The position numbers and the translations under genes are program-made. A stretch of DNA of 29,093 nucleotides from a virus, in IMG/VR virus record IMGVR_UViG_3300031227_000285, positions 1 through 29,093 of that record. One strand, written 5' to 3'. The notes beneath the pieces are model-generated. The model saw nothing but the letters and a program-made list of their open reading frames with translations. It was not told where the DNA came from and ran no database searches. This document shows positions 7,000 to 13,477 of the stretch, one piece after another (within the stretch, counting starts at the first letter, position 1; each line of letters opens with the position of its first letter).

Positions 7000-7164
7000 A
7001 TGAAACCAAAATCAATTATAACGCTTTTCGGGACAGACGAAGAAAAGGAAGCAATGCAGGAAATAAGGAACGCCATCGCTGGGAAACGTGACCTCTCCTG
7101 GACTGATTTCATACTTGAGCATTTCGGAGTCCGTAAGACTCCGAAATCTGACACCCAACAGTAA
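7000..7164 (+). CDS. small hypothetical protein (54 aa)
   Basis: Starts MKPKSIITLFGTDEEKEAM, with AAGGAG eight bases upstream of the ATG. It has an acidic helix then SWTDFILEHFGVRKTP and a polar tail ending DTQQ. Length and charge pattern (short helix, Trp/Phe-rich turn, basic end) recall small ribbon-helix-helix-like or accessory phage proteins, but no family is recognised. It lies between a terminator-like hairpin and the second control region, so it may be the last gene of the first early unit. Confidence 0.6.
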   Translation: MKPKSIITLFGTDEEKEAMQEIRNAIAGKRDLSWTDFILEHFGVRKTPKSDTQQ

Positions 7165-7184
7165 GGCTGAAATGACATTATTCT

Positions 7185-7217
7185 GCTAACTTTAGTCACT
7201 ATATTGCTAAGGTTAGC
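7185..7217. promoter_or_regulatory. pair of operator-like palindromes
   Basis: GCTAACTTTAGT (7185-7196) and GCTAAGGTTAGC (7206-7217) are 12-base dyads with half-site GCTAA, one imperfect and one perfect. Their centres are 21 bases, two helical turns, apart. The second ends 18 bases before the -35 at 7236. This is the layout of a dimeric regulator; the XRE protein encoded at 14380 is a candidate. Confidence 0.5.
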
Positions 7218-7235
7218 TATTATGCGAGTTTAATT

Positions 7236-7263
7236 TTGACTATTGTTTTATATAGGTTATTCT
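7236..7263 (+). promoter_or_regulatory. second early/middle promoter
   Basis: TTGACT (7236-7241), 16 bases, then TATTCT (7258-7263). The spacing matches the other promoters; the -10 is weaker and lacks the TG extension, fitting an activated or regulated promoter. It serves the recombination-gene region. Confidence 0.55.
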
Positions 7264-7306
7264 TTAAGGGTAAGCTAATTTTAATTTTATAATAATTCAT
7301 TTCCTT

Positions 7307-7342
7307 CCCCCTGGCTCGTTTATGGCTCGCGGGCTGGGGGGG
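7307..7342 (+). other. GC-rich intergenic hairpin
   Basis: CCCCC (7307-7311) pairs with GGGGG (7336-7340) and GCTCG (7314-7318) with CGGGC (7330-7334) inside it. No T tract follows; instead AGGGGA leads into a micro-ORF. It shares CCTTCCCCCTG with the hairpin start at 6110. A 5' leader structure or RNA stabiliser is more likely than a terminator. Confidence 0.45.
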
Positions 7343-7361
7343 CATTTACAGGGGACTTATC

Positions 7362-7418
7362 ATGGAATTTGCATTATTAACGTTGTTTTTTAATATGATT
7401 GTGAGGCAGTTAAAATGA
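7362..7418 (+). CDS. 18-codon hydrophobic micro-ORF / leader peptide
   Basis: Reads MEFALLTLFFNMIVRQLK, with GGGGA seven bases before its ATG and its TGA overlapping the next ATG (ATGA). The good ribosome site and exact coupling suggest it is translated. It could be a leader peptide or a very small membrane peptide. Confidence 0.4.
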   Translation: MEFALLTLFFNMIVRQLK

Positions 7419-7666
7419 GTGAAATACGTTTTTACGCAGTACGGAAACAAGACAAATCAAACATTGTACGTAAATACAAAAATAGCGTTTTTATCACTTA
7501 TTCTGCTTCGTTTGCGAATTCAACCAAGAAGTTGATTCCGGTGGTTGATATTATTGATTGCGTAATCAAAGGAAAACCGTTGTATACGATGGATGGATAC
7601 AATCGAAAACGGGAACTGTTTACCCGTTTTTTTAACTTTTATAAAGCAGAAAGTAAGGAGATATAA
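7415..7666 (+). CDS. hypothetical protein (83 aa)
   Basis: Unrecognised basic protein starting MSEIRFYAVRKQDKS, with beta-rich N-terminal half (VFITYSASF) and C-terminal TRFFNFYKAESKEI. It starts within the stop of the micro-ORF before it, and GAGG lies seven bases upstream of its ATG. It is the first ordinary-sized gene after the promoter at 7236. No motif gives a function. Confidence 0.65.
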   Translation: MSEIRFYAVRKQDKSNIVRKYKNSVFITYSASFANSTKKLIPVVDIIDCVIKGKPLYTMDGYNRKRELFTRFFNFYKAESKEI

Positions 7667-7668
7667 AA

Positions 7669-7908
7669 ATGAACTTCAAAAATGACGTCAAATTAGAACA
7701 AACGCTCAAAAGAGCGGAAACTTATAAGGATATAACGTCCGAAGCGTGCCGAAGGGCTGCCGAAGATGGTTACATGAGAATCGTATATATGACCACCGGC
7801 GCAAGTTATGGCGTAAGGCTTGTTGGCGTAGACAAGCAACTGGGGGATATAACTTTATGTCTTTGCCGTCCCGATGGCAAGGTGATAGAAAAGGGAGAAA
7901 CAAAATGA
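7669..7908 (+). CDS. hypothetical protein (79 aa)
   Basis: Unrecognised; starts MNFKNDVKLEQTLKRAE. A helical first half carries EACRRAAEDGYMRIVYMTTGASYGVRLVGVDK, followed by a Cys-Leu-Cys beta strand (ITLCLCRPDGKVIEKGETK). It looks like a small alpha-beta domain. AAGGAG lies just before the ATG, and its stop overlaps the next start (ATGA). The close packing makes it a likely real gene. Confidence 0.65.
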   Translation: MNFKNDVKLEQTLKRAETYKDITSEACRRAAEDGYMRIVYMTTGASYGVRLVGVDKQLGDITLCLCRPDGKVIEKGETK

Positions 7909-8270
7909 GCATAAATAACAAAATACGGAGATTTTTAAGGGCTTTGCGGTTTTGGAAATGGACAGCCAAAGATTTCCGCAAAGCCGGTGTTGATACAAGG
8001 TATGCCAGCGAAATCGTTAAGCCGGATTCGCCGGGAACCCCGGAAAGGCCGGCGAACAAGGACCAGCTTAAGGCCAGATATTTATTGTCGGATGCTTTCC
8101 TTGCAGTTAGCCAAGAGCGATTACTTGAATGCGAAAAAAAGCTCGAAGACGCTGCCCATGCTCTTAGTGTGATCGAGTGTCTAACCTACGAAAAGCCATT
8201 TCTGTTTGCCGATGAAATATGTAAAATCCACGAAATAGCTCAAGAAGCCTGGCGGAAACAAAATGAGTAA
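7905..8270 (+). CDS. hypothetical helical protein (121 aa)
   Basis: Starts MSINNKIRRFLRALRFWKW, a basic amphipathic helix, then a proline-rich linker (KPDSPGTPERPANKDQ) and a helical C-terminal half with SQERLLECEKKLEDAAHALSV. I chose this ATG because it overlaps the previous stop by four bases and follows GGGAGA; an earlier reading would run through the preceding gene. It overlaps the next gene by eight bases. No family is recognised. Confidence 0.65.
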   Translation: MSINNKIRRFLRALRFWKWTAKDFRKAGVDTRYASEIVKPDSPGTPERPANKDQLKARYLLSDAFLAVSQERLLECEKKLEDAAHALSVIECLTYEKPFLFADEICKIHEIAQEAWRKQNE

Positions 8271-8439
8271 CGAAAAAACCTGTTCGCAATGTGGCCAAAC
8301 AACGTCAATGCCGTTTCATACTTGCCGAAACGCAAAATACGAGAAACTAGCTCAAAAATGCTTCAGTAAATCATATTTTGAGCTTGATCTTGACGACAGA
8401 ATTTTAATTGAAGATTTATATAATGAAAGGAATGAATAA
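8263..8439 (+). CDS. small Cys-containing protein (58 aa)
   Basis: Reads MSNEKTCSQCGQTTSMPFHTCRN, with a Cys-x2-Cys pair (CSQC, 7-10), then HTC and a later Cys, which could make one zinc site. The rest is helical and acidic (FELDLDDRILIEDLYNERNE). It overlaps its neighbours by 8 bases upstream and 1 base downstream (TAATG). Function unknown. Confidence 0.6.
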   Translation: MSNEKTCSQCGQTTSMPFHTCRNAKYEKLAQKCFSKSYFELDLDDRILIEDLYNERNE

Positions 8440-8597
8440 TGGGAATGCACGAAAGAGCAGATCGAGAAGCGGAATTTTTAGAACAGGGATTAGCAAGCGG
8501 CGACATAACCGAAACCGAATACAATCGCTACATGAAAGAGCTCGGCGAGGAAATGAGACAATACGAACAAGGAGAATACCAATGTCACAAGAACTAA
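8439..8597 (+). CDS. small acidic helical protein (52 aa)
   Basis: Starts MGMHERADREAEFLEQGL; wholly helical and Glu-rich, with SGDITETEYNRYMKELGEEM. The TAATG overlap with the previous gene and a 16-base overlap with the next support translational coupling. Similar short Glu-rich phage ORFs are common, but no role is known. Confidence 0.55.
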   Translation: MGMHERADREAEFLEQGLASGDITETEYNRYMKELGEEMRQYEQGEYQCHKN

Positions 8598-9571
8598 CAG
8601 TCTTTAAACCTTTTGAAGCAGACCTGGCGACTCTTGAAGAATCGAATGCCGGTATGGAATTTGAAGATACACCGGACGGCATAGCGGACCGACGGGTTTG
8701 GTATAAAAAACTCCGCAAGGGTAACTCGGCACTTAATAAAATCCGCATAGAAGCTAAAGCGGAGTACCTCCGTCTTGGGCGTGAGGTTGACGCTGAAGCC
8801 AAAACTATCCAGGTGCGGCTTGATGTTATGGAGAAACCTCACAAGACCGCCCTGGACGCTATCGAGGCCGCCATACAAGCCGAGATAGACACCAAAGCTG
8901 CCGAGGCCGAAGCTAAAGCCGCAAAAGATGAAGCCGACCGTATTGCAGATATCGAAGCCCGCGAGAAACGTATCGAAGAACTGGAAGCTAAGATCAAAGC
9001 CGACGATGATGCAGCTAAGGCCGAAGCCGACCAAATTGAACGGGAAAAGCAGATTGAAGCCGACAAACTCGCAGCGGTTGAAGATGCAAAGCGGAAAGCG
9101 GAGATTGACGCCATAAATGCTAAGGTGTTGGCAGATAAGGCAGTAAAGGATGCTGTTGAAGATGGGCGCAGAAGAGCCGAAGCTACTGCCCATAAGCTCA
9201 AAAACGACCGCATAGCCGCCGAACTTAAAGAAAAGAACAAACAGGTAGAACTTCACGCAATCAATGCTAAGGTTTTGGCTGGCAAGCAACTTGCAGAAGC
9301 CCTCTTCAAGGAAAGACGCATCGCCCACGACAAGGAAAACGCCCGCATAGCTAAAGAGTTGGCCGAAAAGAACAAACAGGCAGAACTTCACGCGAAAGAA
9401 GCCGAGCGGGTTGCTGATGTTAAGCACAGAGAAAAAATTGAACAGGAAATTATCGAAGTAGCGGCAATGGTGATTGACGAAAGCTTAAATATGGAGCCTG
9501 ACCAAATAGCCAAGGAAGTTCTCGCCTCCATCATCGCTGGAGAAATCCCTCACATTAAAATTGTTTATTAG
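8582..9571 (+). CDS. long coiled-coil protein of the recombination cassette (329 aa)
   Basis: Starts MSQELTVFKPFEADLATLEE, after GGAGA at seven bases; a 58-residue upstream extension would overlap two genes and is rejected. Residues 1-90 form a compact helical head (RRVWYKKLRKGNSALNKIRIEAKAEYLRLGREVDA). Residues 95-285 are a long Ala/Glu/Lys coiled coil. Two successive units of about 45-50 residues (176-224 and 225-269) both begin AINAKVLA and end EKNKQ-E-L, an internal duplication. The last 45 residues are a globular cap. Proteins of this shape often precede YqaJ/RecT-type genes in phages, so a scaffold or regulator for the exonuclease-annealase pair is reasonable, but this is inference. Confidence 0.75.
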   Translation: MSQELTVFKPFEADLATLEESNAGMEFEDTPDGIADRRVWYKKLRKGNSALNKIRIEAKAEYLRLGREVDAEAKTIQVRLDVMEKPHKTALDAIEAAIQAEIDTKAAEAEAKAAKDEADRIADIEAREKRIEELEAKIKADDDAAKAEADQIEREKQIEADKLAAVEDAKRKAEIDAINAKVLADKAVKDAVEDGRRRAEATAHKLKNDRIAAELKEKNKQVELHAINAKVLAGKQLAEALFKERRIAHDKENARIAKELAEKNKQAELHAKEAERVADVKHREKIEQEIIEVAAMVIDESLNMEPDQIAKEVLASIIAGEIPHIKIVY

Positions 9572-9579
9572 GAGTAATC

Positions 9580-10212
9580 ATGGAATACCCCATCATTTAC
9601 GAAGACATAATCCAGGGAAGCCCTGAATGGCACGCATTAAGGCTTAAAGTTCCAGTAACAGCCACTAAATTCGCAACGATAATGTCGAAAGGTCCGGGAA
9701 GAGGTAAGCTCCAGGATGATCTTGTCGAGGAATGGTTGTCGAAGAAACGCAAGGAATCCGTCCAGACTAAGTACATGCTTGACGGCATTGAGGCAGAACC
9801 GGAGATTCGGGCTGAGTACGAAAGACGAAACAGCTTTGATGGGTATAAATGCGAAGTCCGTCAAGTTGGTTTTATCCAGCGTAGCGAGTATGTTGGCGCA
9901 AGCCCTGATGGTTTGGTTGGCCCAAATGGTATAGAGATGAAACGGGTTATTTTATCGACCCAGCGTAAATACATTGAAGGCAAAAAACTGCCCTCGCCTT
10001 ATAGCCCGCAGGTGTACGGTAATATATGGTGTCGTGGGCCTCAATGCAAATGGTGGGATTTTGTGAGTTGGTGTCCGGAATGCGTTAAAATACCTTACTG
10101 GAGCATTCGCATACCCCGCGATGAAAAGAGAATCGCAGAAGTTGATGTAAAAGTAACTAAATTCGTAGACGAACTAAAAGCAAGAATAGACGCATTGCGT
10201 TGCCCTTTTTAA
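9580..10212 (+). CDS. YqaJ-family phage exonuclease
   Basis: 210 residues of the YqaJ (PF09588, lambda Exo-like) nuclease family. QGSPEWHALR (12-21) is the N-terminal motif and DGIEAEPEIRAEYERR (68-83) the conserved helix. ASPDGLVG...GIEMK gives the PD-(D/E)xK site with D110, E119 and K121. YSPQVYGNIW matches the Q-containing helix. It degrades one strand of double-stranded DNA ends to expose single strands, which the ERF protein encoded next can anneal. A Cys pair (CPECV) near 165 is extra. A ribosome site (GGAG) lies directly before the ATG. Confidence 0.92.
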   Translation: MEYPIIYEDIIQGSPEWHALRLKVPVTATKFATIMSKGPGRGKLQDDLVEEWLSKKRKESVQTKYMLDGIEAEPEIRAEYERRNSFDGYKCEVRQVGFIQRSEYVGASPDGLVGPNGIEMKRVILSTQRKYIEGKKLPSPYSPQVYGNIWCRGPQCKWWDFVSWCPECVKIPYWSIRIPRDEKRIAEVDVKVTKFVDELKARIDALRCPF

Positions 10213-10224
10213 GGAGATTATCAC

Positions 10225-11091
10225 ATGGAAACCAAAGTAGATGAACCTCAACAGGAAATAGTAAAAGCAGAACCACAGGCAATACAGCGGATAGAAATAC
10301 CAGCCGATGCTCCACTGATGACAAGATTAGCTATGATGATGGAAGCTGGCATAAAGATAGATATTGTCCTATTGGAAGGCCTCGCGAAATTGAACAGGGA
10401 AAATAAAGCTGATTTAGCCCGCGAAGCTTTCAATGTGGCTTTAGCGGCATTCAAATCGGAAGTCCCTCAGATTAGCAAAAATAGAACTGTCGGATATACC
10501 GCTAAGGGACAGCATGTAGGATACAAGCATGTAACACTTGATCTCATCACGAATACGATCAATCCGTTCCTTAGTAAACACGGGCTGTCTACAACGTGGG
10601 ACACCGAAAACTTGCAGGATGGCTCTATTAAGGTCACTTGTGAACTCGCTCACGAAATGGGCCACTTCAAGAAAGTGAGCTTAGCAGAAAAGAAGGACAC
10701 TACCGGCAGTAAAAATTCTATCCAAAGCGGGGGCAGTACCATTACTTACTTGAAACGCTATACTCTTGAATGCGTTACGGGGATTACTGCTGTGGATGAT
10801 GACGATGACGGTGCAGGTGCGGGAAATAATACCCAGGAAGCACCAGCTTTCAAACCGCTGACCCCTGCCGACATCGCTGTTATTGATGCAATTTGCGCTA
10901 AAATAGAACCCGCTGGCCCCGGCTTTGTCATCAACAAAAAACGTATAGGAGCCTTGCTAATCGAACATAACCGGGCGAAGTTAATTATGGCTAATGTCGC
11001 CAAAGGTGCTGCGTGGGTAATGACGCACGGCGACCATGACCTATACGAACCAATTAAGCTGGATGACGAAAAACCCGGAAAGTTTGAATAA
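10225..11091 (+). CDS. erf: ERF-family single-strand annealing protein
   Basis: 288 residues, ERF family (PF04404). The core is at about 60-200: FNVALAAFKSEVPQISKNRTV, GYKHVTLDLITNTINPFLSKHGLSTTW (GLST 120-123), a GxGS-like SIQSGGSTITYLKRYTL segment, then the acidic DDDDDG near 196-201. These are the hallmarks of the Rad52-like beta-hairpin fold. The N-terminal 30 residues are a charged tail and the C-terminal 80 a separate helical domain. It anneals complementary strands made by the YqaJ nuclease encoded 12 bases upstream. AAGGAG precedes the start. Confidence 0.92.
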   Translation: METKVDEPQQEIVKAEPQAIQRIEIPADAPLMTRLAMMMEAGIKIDIVLLEGLAKLNRENKADLAREAFNVALAAFKSEVPQISKNRTVGYTAKGQHVGYKHVTLDLITNTINPFLSKHGLSTTWDTENLQDGSIKVTCELAHEMGHFKKVSLAEKKDTTGSKNSIQSGGSTITYLKRYTLECVTGITAVDDDDDGAGAGNNTQEAPAFKPLTPADIAVIDAICAKIEPAGPGFVINKKRIGALLIEHNRAKLIMANVAKGAAWVMTHGDHDLYEPIKLDDEKPGKFE

Positions 11092-11120
11092 GATACTAAA
11101 AAAATATAAGGAGTAAGATT

Positions 11121-11411
11121 ATGAGTGAATTTACAAAAGGCGAATGGAAAAGAGAAGGTAATCGAAACATCGTTAATTACGACAGCAAGGGCATTGTAGA
11201 TATTGCTGTTGTTTTAGGCCCCCTAGAAAGTAAAGAAGCTGACGCTAATTTTAATTTATTATTATCCGCCCCTGATATGTATGAGGCATTAAAGGAGTTG
11301 ACTGATATTGTTTGCGCCATTATTGATGGGCGAATGGATGATAATGCAATTAATTGTCTTAACCTGAACCCGGCTAAATCTGCATTAGCCAAAGCCGAAA
11401 ACAAAGACTAA
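11121..11411 (+). CDS. conserved phage protein with SAPDMYEALKEL motif (96 aa)
   Basis: Reads MSEFTKGEWKREGNRNIVNYD, then a beta-rich first half (IVDIAVVLGPLESKEADANF) and LLLSAPDMYEALKELTDIVC. The pattern of a GEWK-type start and (L)xxAPDxxEAL in the middle is very common in small phage proteins with no known function. The C-terminus is helical. AAGGAG lies seven bases before the ATG. Confidence 0.75.
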   Translation: MSEFTKGEWKREGNRNIVNYDSKGIVDIAVVLGPLESKEADANFNLLLSAPDMYEALKELTDIVCAIIDGRMDDNAINCLNLNPAKSALAKAENKD

Positions 11412-11481
11412 ATAAGCATGGACGATCGAAGGGGACGGATCCCCTCTTGCTTTAACTGTGGAACTGAATAAGGATTAAATC

Positions 11482-11733
11482 GTGTCCGAAAAGATGAGAT
11501 TTTGTATTGTTTGCCAGCGAAAGCACAGGTTTATGTCGACACCTTGGATTAAATGCTTCGGGTGCCCGGCGGAATATTGCAACCTTTACCACGAAAAAGA
11601 CACGATTGTTAAGGTTATAGGTCACGCTAACGGCTATAGTTGGCCTGTAAGGACTGGTCAGACGCTTAAGCAGTTCGTGGACGATTACCAGGATTATTTT
11701 AATATGGGAATTTCAATAAGATCGAGACCTTAA
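11482..11733 (+). CDS. Cys-rich hypothetical protein (83 aa), GTG start
   Basis: Begins with GTG preceded by AAGGA at seven bases; an ATG four codons later is the alternative. Residues 8-37 hold CIVCQRKHRF..., CFGCPAEYC, giving two Cys pairs plus another Cys and a nearby His, a likely zinc knuckle. The C-terminal half is aromatic and acidic (FVDDYQDYFNMG). It lies within the recombination region, one base before the NinB-like gene. Function unknown. Confidence 0.65.
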   Translation: MSEKMRFCIVCQRKHRFMSTPWIKCFGCPAEYCNLYHEKDTIVKVIGHANGYSWPVRTGQTLKQFVDDYQDYFNMGISIRSRP

Positions 11734-11734
11734 T

Positions 11735-12214
11735 ATGATATATGAAAACCTAAACAAGCAGCCAGGAGAGCCTCCAAGATACTACCAGCAAATCCAACAG
11801 ATTATTGATGATTTCAAGGCCGATCTATTGGCGTGCAAACCTGGACAGGCCGTTGAAGTGAAGCGGAAACGGAAGCCAAAGAGTCAGAAACAGCTTGGCA
11901 ATATCTTCGGGAATATGATAGCCAAGATAGAGTATGAGGCCAATGAGGTTAGGCAAGACGGCGTTGATGGCCTTATCAAATACCTAAAACAACTTGATAT
12001 ACCTAAGGGAGTGGAGGCTACCCCTGACTTCGTAAAAAAGGTTTTGTACACGGTAGCCCCTACATTTAATGGACTTGGAAAAGAAATAACCTTGAGCAAG
12101 ATGGACACGAAACAGGCGGCAGACTTTTTCAAAAGGGCGGCGCTTATGATGTCAGCATACGTCACAATACCAGACCCAACAGTTAATTGGAAAATAAACG
12201 AAACTACTTTATAA
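11735..12214 (+). CDS. NinB-like recombination protein, tentative
   Basis: 159 residues. KPKSQKQLGNIFGNMIAKIEYEANE resembles the NinB/Orf start (S..Q....F..m...i), and the end LSKMDTKQAADFFKRAALMMSAY...PDPTVNW resembles the NinB C-terminus, where a tSK.....F...l segment precedes the last helix. NinB (Orf) binds single-stranded DNA and helps phage recombination, which fits the nearby exonuclease and annealing genes. The middle is not clearly similar, so it could be an unrelated protein of the same size. Confidence 0.5.
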   Translation: MIYENLNKQPGEPPRYYQQIQQIIDDFKADLLACKPGQAVEVKRKRKPKSQKQLGNIFGNMIAKIEYEANEVRQDGVDGLIKYLKQLDIPKGVEATPDFVKKVLYTVAPTFNGLGKEITLSKMDTKQAADFFKRAALMMSAYVTIPDPTVNWKINETTL

Positions 12215-12226
12215 AAAGGTTGAAAG

Positions 12227-12772
12227 ATGGCCTTAACTGAAGAAGAAAAGAAAGAGCGACGAAAGCTAACACAAAAGAAATGGAACGCCGCCAATAAAGA
12301 CTATAAAAAAAACTACTACGAGGCCAACAAAGAAAAGATAAAGGCCAGAAGTAGACTGCATCATGCGAATAATAGGGAAAAAAACAACGCTAGATCAAGG
12401 GAATATCAAGCGGAAAACCGCGATGCTATATGTCAGAAAAAGAAAGAGTACGTCAAGAAAAATAGGGATAAGGTGCGTAAGTGGATGGCTGATTATTATA
12501 TAGCTAACAAAAGCAAGATAACAAAGAGGTCTAAGGATCACTATTGTTCCAATATAGACGCATATCGTAAGACTCGGGCTGAATATAGAGATAATAATAA
12601 AGACAAAATTAAAGAATGGAACAAAAAACGAACCGTGGACTTAGCAGACAGATATGTAGTGCAATTACTTTTCGGAAACACATGCAATATTCCGGTCAAA
12701 GACATACCTAAATCACTAATACAGGCCAAACGGGCCGAAATAAAATTAAGACGTTTAATTAAGGAGCAGTAA
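12227..12772 (+). CDS. 15-residue tandem-repeat basic protein (181 aa)
   Basis: After a basic head (1-33), residues 34-138 are seven back-to-back 15-residue repeats, each starting Asn followed by a charged run and having Tyr/His near position 12 (for example NREKNNARSREYQAE, NRDKVRKWMADYYIA). The C-terminal 43 residues (DLADRYVVQLLFGNT...IPKSLIQAKRAEIKLRRLIKEQ) are a separate domain also seen at the ends of unrelated small phage proteins. The repeat type is often found in front of HNH nucleases; no HNH motif is present here. It is strongly positive and probably binds nucleic acid. A weak AAGG site lies upstream. Confidence 0.7.
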   Translation: MALTEEEKKERRKLTQKKWNAANKDYKKNYYEANKEKIKARSRLHHANNREKNNARSREYQAENRDAICQKKKEYVKKNRDKVRKWMADYYIANKSKITKRSKDHYCSNIDAYRKTRAEYRDNNKDKIKEWNKKRTVDLADRYVVQLLFGNTCNIPVKDIPKSLIQAKRAEIKLRRLIKEQ

Positions 12773-12773
12773 A

Positions 12774-12983
12774 ATGACAGACAAGAAAATCAAAGACATC
12801 AACGATCTACGGGACAGGCTTGAGGTATTATATATCAACCTTGAAAACGGGCGCACACGGGCAGCAGAAGCCAAAGAGCTTGCTAATATCGGCGGTAAGA
12901 TGATCTCTACGGCAAAGATACAGCTTGAGCAGAAAGTGTTTCTGAAGGACACTACGCCGATTATGTTCTTGCAGGGCAAATAA
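12774..12983 (+). CDS. conserved small helical phage protein (69 aa)
   Basis: Reads MTDKKIKDINDLRDRLEVLY, then NGRTRAAEAKELANIGGKMISTAKIQLEQK, a two-helix protein with the EAKELANxxGKxIxxAK pattern frequent in phage early regions. Its role is unknown. AAGGAG lies six bases before the ATG, just after the previous stop. A short tail (DTTPIMFLQGK) follows. Confidence 0.7.
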   Translation: MTDKKIKDINDLRDRLEVLYINLENGRTRAAEAKELANIGGKMISTAKIQLEQKVFLKDTTPIMFLQGK

Positions 12984-13025
12984 CTACACTGCATAATTAC
13001 TAACAAGGTATTATGCAACCATGGG

Positions 13026-13054
13026 CGCGGCTCCGACACCAACCCGGAGTCGCG
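13026..13054 (+). other. GC-rich hairpin before the YopX-like gene
   Basis: CGCGGCTCCG (13026-13035) pairs with CGGAGTCGCG (13045-13054), ten pairs with one G-U, around a nine-base loop. TATATTTTAG follows, then AAGGAG and the ATG at 13079. It could be a weak terminator or a leader structure. Confidence 0.5.
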
Positions 13055-13078
13055 TATATTTTAGCTAAGGAGCAAATC

Positions 13079-13399
13079 ATGGAATATAAATTTAGAGGAA
13101 AAGACGTTAAGACAGGTGAGTGGGTTTATGGGTTTCACTGTGTATGGCAGGGAATACACCTGATATTCGACTCTCCGTTTAACCTATTTCATAACCCAGT
13201 TGAAGTCCACTCAGACTCTGTAGGCATGTGGACAGGACTTAAGGATAAGAGTGGGATTGAGATATATGGGGGGGATGTTGTTAAGGCAAATAACCCAGTT
13301 GAAGTCCACTCTACTATTGAATACATTGGTGCTGGATACCATCGATCAACACGACTGCCCATGTATACGAATCCAACTCCCCCTGACTCTGGAATTTGA
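13079..13399 (+). CDS. YopX-like protein, C-terminus possibly frameshifted
   Basis: 106 residues. The start KFRGKDVKTGEWVYGF and MWTGLKDKSGIEIYGGDVV (50-68) match the YopX family (PF09643), small phage proteins of unknown role with TGLKDKxGxEIyxGD. After residue 70 the sequence no longer looks like the family and stops at 13399. A +1 frame stays open to 13436 and ends IKKD just before the next ribosome site, suggesting a lost frame. NPVEVHS occurs twice (39-45 and 72-78) owing to an exact DNA repeat. A G7 run lies at 13268-13274. The start is set by AAGGAG. Confidence 0.75.
   Translation: MEYKFRGKDVKTGEWVYGFHCVWQGIHLIFDSPFNLFHNPVEVHSDSVGMWTGLKDKSGIEIYGGDVVKANNPVEVHSTIEYIGAGYHRSTRLPMYTNPTPPDSGI
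13192..13311 (+). repeat. exact 21-base direct repeat inside the YopX-like gene
   Basis: Positions 13192-13212 and 13291-13311 are identical, 99 bases (33 codons) apart and in the same frame, both encoding NPVEVHS. The second copy sits where the family resemblance ends, so it may mark a template-switch or duplication that altered the C-terminus. Confidence 0.8.
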
Positions 13400-13438
13400 A
13401 GAAACTAGGTTCGACAGGCCTATCAAAAAGGACTAACA

Positions 13439-13477
13439 ATGCAAAGCTGGATTAAACTACAAAGAAAGCTGATATGA
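13439..13477 (+). pseudogene. 12-codon stub resembling a replication-protein N-terminus
   Basis: Reads MQSWIKLQRKLI then TGA, with AAGGA five bases upstream. The WIKLxRKL beginning is typical of phage replication initiators whose N-terminal winged-helix domain follows. Here the stop overlaps the ATG of the next gene (ATGA), which encodes only a C-terminal-type replication domain. It may be the remnant of a longer gene, now a coupling peptide. Confidence 0.45.

Noticed and set aside
8594-9427. A 277-codon minus-strand reading opposite the coiled-coil gene
   Set aside because: It is Phe/Leu-rich low-quality sequence caused by the Glu/Lys/Ala codons of the true gene on the plus strand.
11419-11472. 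17-codon reading MDDRRGRIPSCFNCGTE in frame with the next gene
   Set aside because: It has a CxxC but no ribosome site, and a stop separates it from the GTG start at 11482; probably chance, though a lost N-terminus cannot be excluded.
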